Assembly: GCA_965369945.1 (NCBI GenBank) | Contig: CBDUST010000039.1 | Span: 1 to 23,108, forward strand | Length of the DNA stretch: 23,108 nt | From: JADFNO01 sp965369945 | Lineage (GTDB): Bacteria > Planctomycetota > Phycisphaerae > Phycisphaerales > SM1A02 | Direction of reading: 5' to 3' | Shown here: positions 14,752 to 21,503 of the stretch, one piece after another | How the letters are laid out: each line of letters opens with the position of its first letter | Position numbering within the stretch: the first letter of the stretch is position 1 | Notes under the pieces: model-generated | Database searches by the model: none | Seen by the model: the letters and a program-made list of their open reading frames with translations, nothing else | Told to the model about the DNA's origin: nothing | Made by a program: the position numbers and the translations under genes

Positions 14752-15567
14752 ATGCCCGCCACCGCCACCGCAACATCCTTCCAAACGCTCACTGTCGAGT
14801 CCTCCGAGCACATCTGCACGATCACGCTCAATCGCCCCGAGGTCTACAACGCCTTCAACGATCAACTCACTACGGAGTTGCAAGATGCACTCAAGCAAGC
14901 TGAGCGCGATCAAAACGTGCGCGTGATCATCATCACCGGCGAGGGTAAAGCATTCAGCTCCGGACAAGACCTCGGCGATCTCAAAGATCGCTATGTGCCC
15001 GGGTATATCCCCCAGTTCGGCAAGGATATCGATCGGCGATACAACCCCATCGCCAAACGCATCATCAATATGGGCAAGCCCGTCATTGCTGCGATCAACG
15101 GCGTGGCGGCCGGCGCTGGTTGCAGCCTGGCGCTGGCGTGTGATCTTCGCATCGCCTCACAACACGCTTCGTTCATCGAGCTCTTCATCAACGTCGCATT
15201 GGTTCCCGATACCGGCAGCACCTATACACTGCCGCGGCTGGTTGGGCTCGGCAAGGCGAAGGAACTGTGCTTCACCGGAGATAAAGTTGATGCTGCCGAG
15301 GCGCTGCGGATCGGGCTCGTCAATCGCGTGGTGGATGCGGATCAGTTGATGGACGAAACACGAGCATTAGCCAAGAAGCTCGCATCGCTTCCCAGTCGTG
15401 GGCTTGCGTTGACCAAGCGATTGCTCAACCAATCGTTTGACAACGATCTGGCAGGTCAGCTTCAAGCGGAGTCGTTTGCCCAGGACACGGCCGGCAGAAC
15501 CGAGGATCATCTTGAAGGCGTCTCAGCATTTCTGGAAAAGCGCAAACCGCAATTCAAAGGTTCCTAA
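14752..15567 (+). CDS. paaG: 2-(1,2-epoxy-1,2-dihydrophenyl)acetyl-CoA isomerase, PaaG-like
   Basis: 271 aa from the ATG at 14752, with AGGA 8 nt upstream. A TTG at 14719 lies in a repeat and is unlikely. It is a crotonase-fold enzyme with SSGQDLGDL (69-77) and GVAAGAGCSLALACD (117-131). The first hydratase glutamate is replaced by Ser125 and the second is absent, while Asp153 in VPDTGSTYTLPR sits where PaaG has its catalytic Asp. This is the signature of isomerases, not hydratases. In the Paa pathway PaaG opens the aromatic-ring epoxide to an oxepin-CoA. The C-terminal GVSAFLEKRKPQFKG is typical. Gene order after PaaF supports the call. Related dienoyl or menaquinone-pathway crotonases are less likely. 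Confidence 0.87.
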   Translation: MPATATATSFQTLTVESSEHICTITLNRPEVYNAFNDQLTTELQDALKQAERDQNVRVIIITGEGKAFSSGQDLGDLKDRYVPGYIPQFGKDIDRRYNPIAKRIINMGKPVIAAINGVAAGAGCSLALACDLRIASQHASFIELFINVALVPDTGSTYTLPRLVGLGKAKELCFTGDKVDAAEALRIGLVNRVVDADQLMDETRALAKKLASLPSRGLALTKRLLNQSFDNDLAGQLQAESFAQDTAGRTEDHLEGVSAFLEKRKPQFKGS

Positions 15568-15568
15568 C

Positions 15569-16226
15569 GTTTAGCCGCGACCCAAAGGGGAGCGCTCTCC
15601 CAGCATGGTCCACGCCTACCACCTCATTTTCTGTGCCTACGGATTCTGGCTCCCCAACGATCCGCGCGGATCGTGGTCGGATTTCGTCGGTGCTTGGGAG
15701 CTGCTGAGATTTGGAACGGCTACGAAGACAAAGACCCATCGATCGGTCGCCGGCGTTGCACATGATCAAGTCGTTCGGCAAGCCGCCAAGCGTGAACTGA
15801 AGTACCCACCGGTTCACTTTACCGGTCTGCAGGCGCAGAGCATCGGCCGTGGATTCGCCGGGTTTGTCGAGCGCTCCGGCGTGAAGGTCTTGGCGTGCTC
15901 TATCCTTCCAGAGCATGTCCATATGGTCGTATCCCGTCACCGGTTCAAGGCAGAGCAGATTACGAATCTTCTCACGGGGGCTGCGAGCAGGCAGTTGTCA
16001 AACGATCGTCTACATCCATTCGCCTCGTCTGCTGTTGAGGGTGAACGATTGCCGAAGATTTGGGCTCGGGGGCAGTGGAAGGTGTTTCTGAATTCCGAGG
16101 CCGATACCTCCCGAGCTGTGCGATACGTCCAGCATAATCCGTTGAAAGAAGGAAAGCGGCGACAAACTTGGGGTTTTGCGCAAGCGGTAGCCGAGGAAGG
16201 CGCTCCCCTTTGGGTCGCGGCTAAAC
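15569..16226. mobile_element. RAYT/REP element with perfect 27-bp terminal inverted repeats
   Basis: Positions 15569-15595 are the exact reverse complement of 16200-16226 (27 of 27). The arms begin GTTTAGCCGCGACCCAAAGG and enclose a single RAYT transposase gene, giving a 658-bp unit. This is the classic layout of a REP-associated tyrosine transposase flanked by inverted REPs. The unit starts 1 nt after the paaG stop and ends 6 nt before the paaH start, so it is placed neatly within the operon without breaking either gene. No target-site duplication is obvious. Confidence 0.85.
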
Positions 16227-16240
16227 ACGCTGATGGCTGA
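15605..16240 (+). CDS. REP-associated tyrosine transposase (RAYT, IS200/IS605-like Y1)
   Basis: 211 aa. It is related to the Y1 HUH transposases that cut and join single-stranded DNA at REP hairpins. The HUH metal motif is LPEHVHMVVS (His104, His106) and the probable nucleophile is Tyr174 in AVRYVQHNPLKEG, so it appears intact. RAYTs are usually single-copy, vertically kept genes rather than freely moving ones. The last 13 or so residues are encoded by the right inverted repeat. The stop codon lies beyond the repeat, at 16238-16240, overlapping the first 8 bases of paaH. paaH lacks a visible ribosome binding site, so its translation may depend on ribosomes ending RAYT. Confidence 0.9.
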   Translation: MVHAYHLIFCAYGFWLPNDPRGSWSDFVGAWELLRFGTATKTKTHRSVAGVAHDQVVRQAAKRELKYPPVHFTGLQAQSIGRGFAGFVERSGVKVLACSILPEHVHMVVSRHRFKAEQITNLLTGAASRQLSNDRLHPFASSAVEGERLPKIWARGQWKVFLNSEADTSRAVRYVQHNPLKEGKRRQTWGFAQAVAEEGAPLWVAAKHADG

Positions 16241-17405
16241 TCGCTCGTCCACGCTCGGCATCATTGGCGCGGGCACGATGGGCGCCGGCATTGCGCAGGT
16301 TGCCGCTACCGCCGGTTGGACCGTCGAACTGATGGATGTTGATGAAGCAACCGTTCGCACAGCAATCGCAGGCATAAACAAGCGCTTGGATCGTCTCGTA
16401 GAAAAGGAGCGATTGACACAACAACAACATTCTGATGCTGCGAAACGCTTGCTCATCGCAACAACGCCAGGGTGTTTCAGCGATTGCGAACTGATCATCG
16501 AAGCGGTCGTGGAGGACCTTGACATCAAGGCTAAGGTGCTGGGCAACATCATCCCAACACTGCGCGATAATTGCATCATCGCGACGAACACTTCGTCGTT
16601 GTCCATCACCAAAATTGGCCAAGCGATCGGTCAACCGCAACGCACCGTCGGTATGCACTTTTTTAATCCCGCGCCGATCATGAAGCTTGTGGAGGTGATC
16701 AAAGGAGAAAACACTTGCACGGCCGTCGTCGATCGTGTGACTGAGATCGCGGAGAGTTGGGGCAAGCAAGTTGCGCGGGCCGCAGATGTACCCGGGTTCA
16801 TTGTGAACCACGTCGCCCGGCCGTACTACCTCGAAGCGTTTCGCATCCTCGAAGATGGTTACGCTTCGCCGGATGTGATTGACGGCGCGATGAAGTCGCT
16901 TGGCGGATTTCGTATGGGGCCGCTGGAACTGACGGATTTCATCGGCCAAGATGTCAACACGGCGACCACGCGATCGGTGTGGGAGCAGTTGGACCGACCG
17001 GCGTTGCTTACACCGAGCCGATTGCAGGAACAACTTGTTGCTGATGGATGTTTGGGAAGGAAGACGGGGCGAGGTGTGTATAACTATGCTGGCGATGAGC
17101 CGGCCGTTGCGTTGCAGGTGGATCACAGGCCGTTGAATGTGACTGATGAGGTGCGCGAAGCCGCAAGCGGATTTGTGTCAAAGGCGACGAACGAAACGGG
17201 TAGTGAATTAGAGCAGTACATCTTCGCGCGGATTCTCGTCGCGCTGATGACGCAGGCCGAACTCGCCAACGAGCGCCGTGTGGCGGAGAAAGCCGATATC
17301 GACACAGCGCTCAAGTTCGGTGTGAACTATCCCAAAGGACCGTTCGAATGGGCCGATCAGATTGGAACCGAGTGCATCGATGCGCTGAGGCGTGCGATAG
17401 GCTGA
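16233..17405 (+). CDS. paaH: 3-hydroxyacyl-CoA dehydrogenase, PaaH-like
   Basis: 390 aa. The N-terminal Rossmann domain begins at once (LGIIGAGTMGAGIAQVAATAGW, residues 8-29) and extends to about 185. The catalytic region includes NTSSLSITKI and the His in GMHFFNPAP. Two C-terminal 3HCDH helical domains follow, about 188-285 (VPGFIVNHVARPYYLEAFR, GPLELTDFIG) and 305-388 (NEXXVA-type segment ANERRVAEKADID and GVNYPKGPFEWAD). It would oxidise 3-hydroxyadipyl-CoA to 3-oxoadipyl-CoA with NAD. It is shorter than proteobacterial PaaH (about 475-500 aa) but longer than single-domain butyryl-type enzymes (about 285 aa). The start overlaps the RAYT stop by 8 nt with no Shine-Dalgarno. Confidence 0.9.
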   Translation: MADRSSTLGIIGAGTMGAGIAQVAATAGWTVELMDVDEATVRTAIAGINKRLDRLVEKERLTQQQHSDAAKRLLIATTPGCFSDCELIIEAVVEDLDIKAKVLGNIIPTLRDNCIIATNTSSLSITKIGQAIGQPQRTVGMHFFNPAPIMKLVEVIKGENTCTAVVDRVTEIAESWGKQVARAADVPGFIVNHVARPYYLEAFRILEDGYASPDVIDGAMKSLGGFRMGPLELTDFIGQDVNTATTRSVWEQLDRPALLTPSRLQEQLVADGCLGRKTGRGVYNYAGDEPAVALQVDHRPLNVTDEVREAASGFVSKATNETGSELEQYIFARILVALMTQAELANERRVAEKADIDTALKFGVNYPKGPFEWADQIGTECIDALRRAIG

Positions 17406-17426
17406 ACGCCGACCGCTGAAAGCTGA

Positions 17427-17523
17427 GTGCCATTGACAGCGTAGCGCAGCGAAGTCGTCGGTGCCATTGGAAGTTTGCCACATGTATTGCACCGACGACT
17501 CGAAGACTCGCTGTCGGTGGCAC
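17427..17523. repeat. 97-bp imperfect palindrome between paaH and thiolase genes
   Basis: The left arm (17427-17463, GTGCCATTGACAGCG ... GTCGTCGGTG) and right arm (17490-17523, CACCGACGACTCG ... CGGTGGCAC) are inverted copies with a 3-bp length difference and a few mismatches. The spacer carries a further GTGCCATTGG copy. As RNA it would form a long cruciform-like hairpin. It resembles paired inverted REPs (a BIME) or a small MITE. Just before it, 17403-17426 (GAACGCCGACCGCTGAAAGC) is simple-repeat-like. Confidence 0.8.
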
Positions 17524-17578
17524 TACAATCCGCGAATCCTGAATTCTTCTTCTCTTCCAAACCGCTATCATTGGGCCC

Positions 17579-18781
17579 ATGCGACGAGCTGCGATTATTA
17601 CCGCTATTCGAACGCCGATCGGTGGTTACGGCGGGAAGCTTGCGTCCATCCGTCCGGATGATCTGGCCGCTTTGGTCATTGGTGAGTTGATCAAGCGATC
17701 GGGTATTGATGCAAAGAGCGTCGAGGACGTCTACTTCGGTGCGGCCAACCAAGCTGGCGAGGACAACCGCAACGTCGCGCGAATGGCTGCGCTGTTGGCG
17801 GGACTCCCTGAAACCGTCCCCGGTTGCACGGTCAATCGCCTCTGCGCCTCCGGCCTGGAAGCAATCAACATCGCGGCGCGGATGATTGAGACAGGTCACG
17901 GCGACGTGATGATTGCCGGCGGCGTCGAGAGTATGAGTCGTGCGCCGTTTGTTATCGCCAAGCCCCAAGCGGCGTTTGATCGCAACGCTGAGATGTATGA
18001 CACGACGATCGGTTGGCGGTTTACCAATCCCAAGCTGGCTGAGATGTATCACCCCTACGCGATGGGTGAAACGGCGGAAAACGTGGCGCGCAAGCACAAC
18101 ATCAGTCGCGCCGATCAGGATCGCTTCGCCCTGGAAAGTCAGCAGAAGTGGGCGGCCGCGAAGGCATCCTGCAAGTTCGAGGCCGAAATCGTGTCGGTCG
18201 AGATTCCCCAGCGAAAGGGCGAGCCGATCATCGTTGACACTGATGAGCATCCTCGCCCTGATTCGACGATCGAAAAACTCGCATCGTTGCGCCCGGTGTT
18301 CGCCAAGGACGATCAAGGCACGGTCACGGCTGGCAACTCCTCGGGGATCAACGACGGCGCAGCGGCGGTCCTGCTCGTCGAGGCGGACTACGCCAAGAGC
18401 CTGGGTTTAGAGGCTCTCGCCTACGTGGGCCCCTCCGCGACGGCGGGGGTTGATCCAGCCTGTATGGGCCTCGGGCCGATCCCTGCGACGAAGAAAGTCC
18501 TTGAGCGAGCCAAACTCGGACTGGATGATCTTGATATCATCGAACTCAACGAAGCGTTTGCCGCTCAGGCGATTGCATGTATACGAGAACTTGGTTTGGA
18601 CGAATCAAAGGTAAATCCAAACGGCGGAGCCATCGCGATCGGCCATCCGCTCGGATGCACCGGCGCACGGCTTGTCGCGACACTTGTCCATGAGATGAAT
18701 CGCACAAACGCAGCGCACGGCCTCGCTACACTGTGCGTCGGCGTCGGCCAGGGCGTCGCAACCGTAATTGAAAGACAGTAA
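17579..18781 (+). CDS. paaJ: 3-oxoadipyl-CoA/3-oxo-5,6-dehydrosuberyl-CoA-type thiolase
   Basis: 400 aa, the usual thiolase length. Cys89 (NRLCASGLEA) is the acyl-accepting nucleophile, His356 (GHPLGCTGAR) and Cys386 (TLCVGVGQG) complete the site, and ELNEAFAAQ is present. The blocks FGAANQAGEDNRNVARMA and MYDTTIGWRF are characteristic of the PcaF/PaaJ subgroup rather than plain acetoacetyl-CoA thiolases. It would cleave 3-oxoadipyl-CoA into acetyl-CoA and succinyl-CoA, the last step of the pathway. A TATCAT box ends 7 nt before the ATG and no Shine-Dalgarno is seen. Together with the 170-bp repeat-containing gap upstream, this suggests its own, perhaps leaderless, transcript. Confidence 0.9.
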   Translation: MRRAAIITAIRTPIGGYGGKLASIRPDDLAALVIGELIKRSGIDAKSVEDVYFGAANQAGEDNRNVARMAALLAGLPETVPGCTVNRLCASGLEAINIAARMIETGHGDVMIAGGVESMSRAPFVIAKPQAAFDRNAEMYDTTIGWRFTNPKLAEMYHPYAMGETAENVARKHNISRADQDRFALESQQKWAAAKASCKFEAEIVSVEIPQRKGEPIIVDTDEHPRPDSTIEKLASLRPVFAKDDQGTVTAGNSSGINDGAAAVLLVEADYAKSLGLEALAYVGPSATAGVDPACMGLGPIPATKKVLERAKLGLDDLDIIELNEAFAAQAIACIRELGLDESKVNPNGGAIAIGHPLGCTGARLVATLVHEMNRTNAAHGLATLCVGVGQGVATVIERQ

Positions 18782-18785
18782 GCAG

Positions 18786-18930
18786 ATTCACCGCAGAGAC
18801 GCAGAGAACGCAGAGGTAAGAGGAATGACAGCATTTTCAAAGCATGAAGAATCGCTAATGCGTTTCGCAACCAATCTTCATCTCTTCACCTATTGTCCTA
18901 ACTCTGTGTCTCAGTGCCTCCGTGGTGAAT
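18786..18930. repeat. MITE-like inverted repeat (CACCGCAGAGACGCAGAG family)
   Basis: The left end (18786-18815, ATTCACCGCAGAGACGCAGA ...) and the reverse complement of the right end (18901-18930, ATTCACCACGGAGGCACTGA ...) start with the same 7 bases and match at most positions further in. About 85 bp of AT-richer sequence lies between. No gene is visible in it. It fills the gap between the thiolase and paaA genes. Confidence 0.7.
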
Positions 18931-18954
18931 TGATTTCTAAAGGGACTTGATCGT

Positions 18955-19977
18955 ATGTCTGGTAGTTCAAACATAGGGATGCACATCGATCACGACGTAC
19001 AGGAGGATCCCGAGAAGCTGGCTGAGTTTGAGGCGAAGGTGAGCGGAGGCGGGCTTATTGAACCTGATGACTGGATGCCCTGCGCCTATCGCAAAGGCAT
19101 GCTGCGAATGGCTGAGCACCACGCCAACTCCGAGATCATCGGCGCGTTACCCGAAGGCGAGTGGATCACGCGCGCACCAAGCCTGCGGCGCAAACTCGCA
19201 CTGACCGCTAAGGTGCAGGATGAAGTTGGTCATGGGCAGATGCTGTATCGCGTGTCACAGGATTTGGGCAAGCCGCGCGATCAGATGCTGCGTGATCTGA
19301 TTACCCACAAGACCAAGTACCACAACGTGTTCAATTACCCTGCGCCGACGTGGGGTGATATTGCCATGATTCAATGGCTCATCGACGGCGCCGCGATCAT
19401 GAACCAAAAATCGCTGGCAGACGGCGCGTACGGTCCATATGTCCGCACGATGCGACGGATCAATATGGAAGAGGCGTTCCACTTCAAGAGCGGCGAGGAC
19501 ATGGTGCTCACACTAATGACCGGCACCGCTACGCAGAAGAAACTCTGTCAGGACGCATTCGATCGTTGGTGGTATCCATCGCTGATGTTCTTCGGCCCGC
19601 CGGACAAGCCAAACTGCCGCAACCTCCCGCCGATGCGCTGGCGCATGAAAACAGTGACCAATGACGATTTGCGACAACGATTTGTCAGTCGATTCGCGCC
19701 TGCAGCGTTGGACCTTGGCCTGCAGATTCATATCGTCAACAAAGACGACCAGGGCATGGTCATTGAGAAGCAAGTCGATCCCAATCTTCGGTGTGATGAA
19801 GCAACCGGTGACTGGCGCTTCACCGAACCGGACTGGGATGAGTTCTATCGAGTGATCCGCGGCAACGGTCCGTGCAACAAACAGCGCATCGGCCTGCGGC
19901 GAATGTCCCATGAACAAGGTCGATGGGTGCGCAACGCGATCTTGCATGGAAGCACTGCATTTCCGCCGGCTGCCTAG
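18955..19977 (+). CDS. paaA: Phenylacetyl-CoA 1,2-epoxidase catalytic subunit PaaA
   Basis: 340 aa, matching the usual PaaA length (about 310-340). PaaA is the diiron oxygenase alpha subunit that, with structural PaaC, epoxidises the ring of phenylacetyl-CoA using O2 and electrons from PaaE. Ferritin-like diiron motifs are visible: AEHHANSEIIGALPEGEW (53-70), DEVGH with Glu90 and His93, and NMEEAFHFK with Glu173 and His176. WYPSLMFFGPPD (about 206-217) is a PaaA hallmark. The start has AAAGGGA about 9 nt upstream, where the repeat at 18786-18930 ends. A gap of 18 bp to paaB shows co-transcription. Confidence 0.94.
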   Translation: MSGSSNIGMHIDHDVQEDPEKLAEFEAKVSGGGLIEPDDWMPCAYRKGMLRMAEHHANSEIIGALPEGEWITRAPSLRRKLALTAKVQDEVGHGQMLYRVSQDLGKPRDQMLRDLITHKTKYHNVFNYPAPTWGDIAMIQWLIDGAAIMNQKSLADGAYGPYVRTMRRINMEEAFHFKSGEDMVLTLMTGTATQKKLCQDAFDRWWYPSLMFFGPPDKPNCRNLPPMRWRMKTVTNDDLRQRFVSRFAPAALDLGLQIHIVNKDDQGMVIEKQVDPNLRCDEATGDWRFTEPDWDEFYRVIRGNGPCNKQRIGLRRMSHEQGRWVRNAILHGSTAFPPAA

Positions 19978-19995
19978 ACAGAGAGTCGTTTCGTC

Positions 19996-20601
19996 ATGCC
20001 AACGTCAAAGATACGTCGCGACATTCCAATACACGTGGACGACCTGGACTTCCCCGCCGAAGGAGACATGAAGCCGTACGTCATCTTCACACAACTGAAG
20101 GACAGTGGCCCGTTCATCTATGCAGGATGGGTGGATGCCGCGGACGATGACATGGCGATCCAATTTGCGTGCGAGCATTACGGGCAGGATCAGCAGTGCG
20201 TTCGTATTTGGGCGATTCAGCGCGACGCCATCGCGGGCACGGAGGCTGAGTATCCGACTTCCAGCGAGGCAGGCCCCAACTGTACATACCAGGTCTTCAC
20301 CCAACAGCAGGCGGGCGCTCAGCACATCTGTGTTGGACATGTCGATGCGACCAATAGTGAGCAGGCACTCGCCGCAGCTCAACAGACATTCAGTGAAGAA
20401 GGCCCGCCAAAGAGCACTTGGGTAGTGCCTCGCGACTCGATCGCCGCGACCGCTGAGGGTGATGTCATTTGGCGGCTCACTGATCAGGACTACCGCATGG
20501 CGCGCGGGTACGCCAAGGATGTGCGCGAGAAATGGGAGAAGATTCGAGCGGCGCAGGATCTCAAGGAGTATGAGAAGGACGATTTGACTGAGATGTTTTA
20601 G
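19996..20601 (+). CDS. paaB: PaaB-type subunit with two tandem PaaB domains
   Basis: 201 aa, about twice the usual PaaB length (roughly 95 aa). Two segments align with each other and with PaaB: residues about 28-80 (YVIFTQLKDSGPFIYAGWVDA ... IWAIQRDAI) and 98-150 (YQVFTQQQAGAQHICVGHVDA ... TWVVPRDSI). Both share the pattern Y-x-V/I-F-T-Q, G-x-V-D-A and W-x-x-x-R-D-x-I. A charged helical tail follows (155-200). PaaB bridges PaaAC heterodimers in the epoxidase. An internal duplication could replace a PaaB dimer by one chain. The first about 27 residues are an unassigned extension. It sits exactly between paaA and paaC, so the assignment is secure even though the architecture is unusual. Confidence 0.85.
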   Translation: MPTSKIRRDIPIHVDDLDFPAEGDMKPYVIFTQLKDSGPFIYAGWVDAADDDMAIQFACEHYGQDQQCVRIWAIQRDAIAGTEAEYPTSSEAGPNCTYQVFTQQQAGAQHICVGHVDATNSEQALAAAQQTFSEEGPPKSTWVVPRDSIAATAEGDVIWRLTDQDYRMARGYAKDVREKWEKIRAAQDLKEYEKDDLTEMF

Positions 20602-20611
20602 AAAAGGTAAC

Positions 20612-20642
20612 TGACGCCCACGGGTAGCAATCCGTGGGTTTA
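20612..20642. repeat. REP-type hairpin, copy 2, between paaB and paaC
   Basis: CCCACGG (20617-20623) pairs with CCGTGGG (20632-20638) around an 8-nt loop. It carries the same TGACG and TT flanks and the same TA-x-CAATC core as the copy at 12460-12490. Where copy 1 has a C-G pair this copy has G-C. A following TTTAG means partial termination or 3'-end processing inside the operon is possible. Confidence 0.8.
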
Positions 20643-20667
20643 GTTGATACTTCACCTAGCAATAGTC

Positions 20668-21447
20668 ATGAACACACTCTCGGACAACCTCAAACAACCG
20701 TTAGCAGATCTGTTGCTCGCCGCAGCGGATGACAAGCTGATGCTCGGGCATCGCAATTCCGATTGGACGGGTCTTGGGCCCATCCTGGAGGAGGATATTG
20801 CGTTCTCATCTTTGGCGCAGGACGAGATCGCCCATGCGCAAGCGCTCTACGAGCTCATCGGGTCGCTAATGGACCGCACGGCTGATCAACTTGCCTACGG
20901 CCGATCGCCGGAGGAATACCGCTGCGCTCAGATCGTCGAGGTTCCTGATGAATTCGATTGGGCGGTGGCGATCGCTCGACAGTTCTTTTGCGATCATTTC
21001 GATCAATTGCGCCTGGGAAGGTTGGCGCAATCGTCATATAAGCCGTTGGCGGACTTGGCCAAGCGTTTGGTGGCGGAAGAGCGGGTTCATGTTGAGCACG
21101 TGGATGCGTGGGTTGTTCGACTCGGACGTGGTAGTGACGAGTCCAAGCAGCGCCTGCAAGCGGCGCTCGATCAACTTTCCCCGATGGCGCCGATGTTGTT
21201 TGAGCCGGTTGAGATGGAGGATGAGTTAGTTGCTGCGAATCTGTATCCGCAGGCGGAAAAGGACATGTTCCACGCCTGTCGCGACGTGCTTAAGCACGTC
21301 GCGCACCAAGGAGGACTTGAACTGGAACAATACCAGCCAAACGAAGGCGCACAAGGCGGCCGCCACGGCCACCACAGCGAGCACCTCAAACCACTGCTTG
21401 ATGAAATGTGCGAGGTCTATCGCCTCGAACCCGACGCAGCGTGGTGA
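20668..21447 (+). CDS. paaC: Phenylacetyl-CoA epoxidase structural subunit PaaC
   Basis: 259 aa from the ATG at 20668 (MNTLSDNLKQPLADLLLAAADD). An upstream TTG at 20644 lies next to the hairpin and is unlikely. It is a ferritin-like helical protein that pairs with PaaA but in characterised systems carries no working diiron centre. LMLGHRNSDWTGLGPILEEDIAFSSLAQDEIAHAQ (residues 24-58) is the PaaC signature, and EERVHVEHVDAW appears further along. A His-rich C-terminal stretch (GRHGHHSEHLKP) is a small local oddity. No strong ribosome binding site is seen; the 66-bp gap from paaB holds the hairpin. Confidence 0.93.
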   Translation: MNTLSDNLKQPLADLLLAAADDKLMLGHRNSDWTGLGPILEEDIAFSSLAQDEIAHAQALYELIGSLMDRTADQLAYGRSPEEYRCAQIVEVPDEFDWAVAIARQFFCDHFDQLRLGRLAQSSYKPLADLAKRLVAEERVHVEHVDAWVVRLGRGSDESKQRLQAALDQLSPMAPMLFEPVEMEDELVAANLYPQAEKDMFHACRDVLKHVAHQGGLELEQYQPNEGAQGGRHGHHSEHLKPLLDEMCEVYRLEPDAAW

Positions 21448-21456
21448 GAAGAAGCC

Positions 21457-21491
21457 ATCAGCGGTCAGCAATCAGCCGTCAGCCAATCACC
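21457..21491. repeat. 7-bp tandem repeat (ATCAGCC type)
   Basis: Five 7-bp units (ATCAGCG, GTCAGCA, ATCAGCC, GTCAGCC, AATCACC) fill the paaC-paaD gap just after the paaC stop. They are read through by the upstream extension of the paaD frame, which is therefore not evidence of coding. Confidence 0.75.
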
Positions 21492-21503
21492 GATACCACG
21501 GCT

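Noticed and set aside
16221..17126. 301-codon minus-strand frame opposite paaH
   Set aside because: Antisense shadow of a well-supported dehydrogenase. The composition is unconvincing and the frame has no ribosome binding site.
17357..18316. 319-codon minus-strand frame opposite the thiolase gene
   Set aside because: It lies antisense to a thiolase with all catalytic motifs, has no recognisable domain and is typical of GC-rich shadow frames.
18786..18930. CRISPR-like or tandem direct repeat
   Set aside because: There are only two ends, in inverted orientation and diverged, with no regular spacers and no cas genes in the window.
20005..20655. 216-codon minus-strand frame opposite paaB
   Set aside because: It runs antisense to a gene fixed by its position between paaA and paaC and by its duplicated PaaB domains. 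No independent motif was found.
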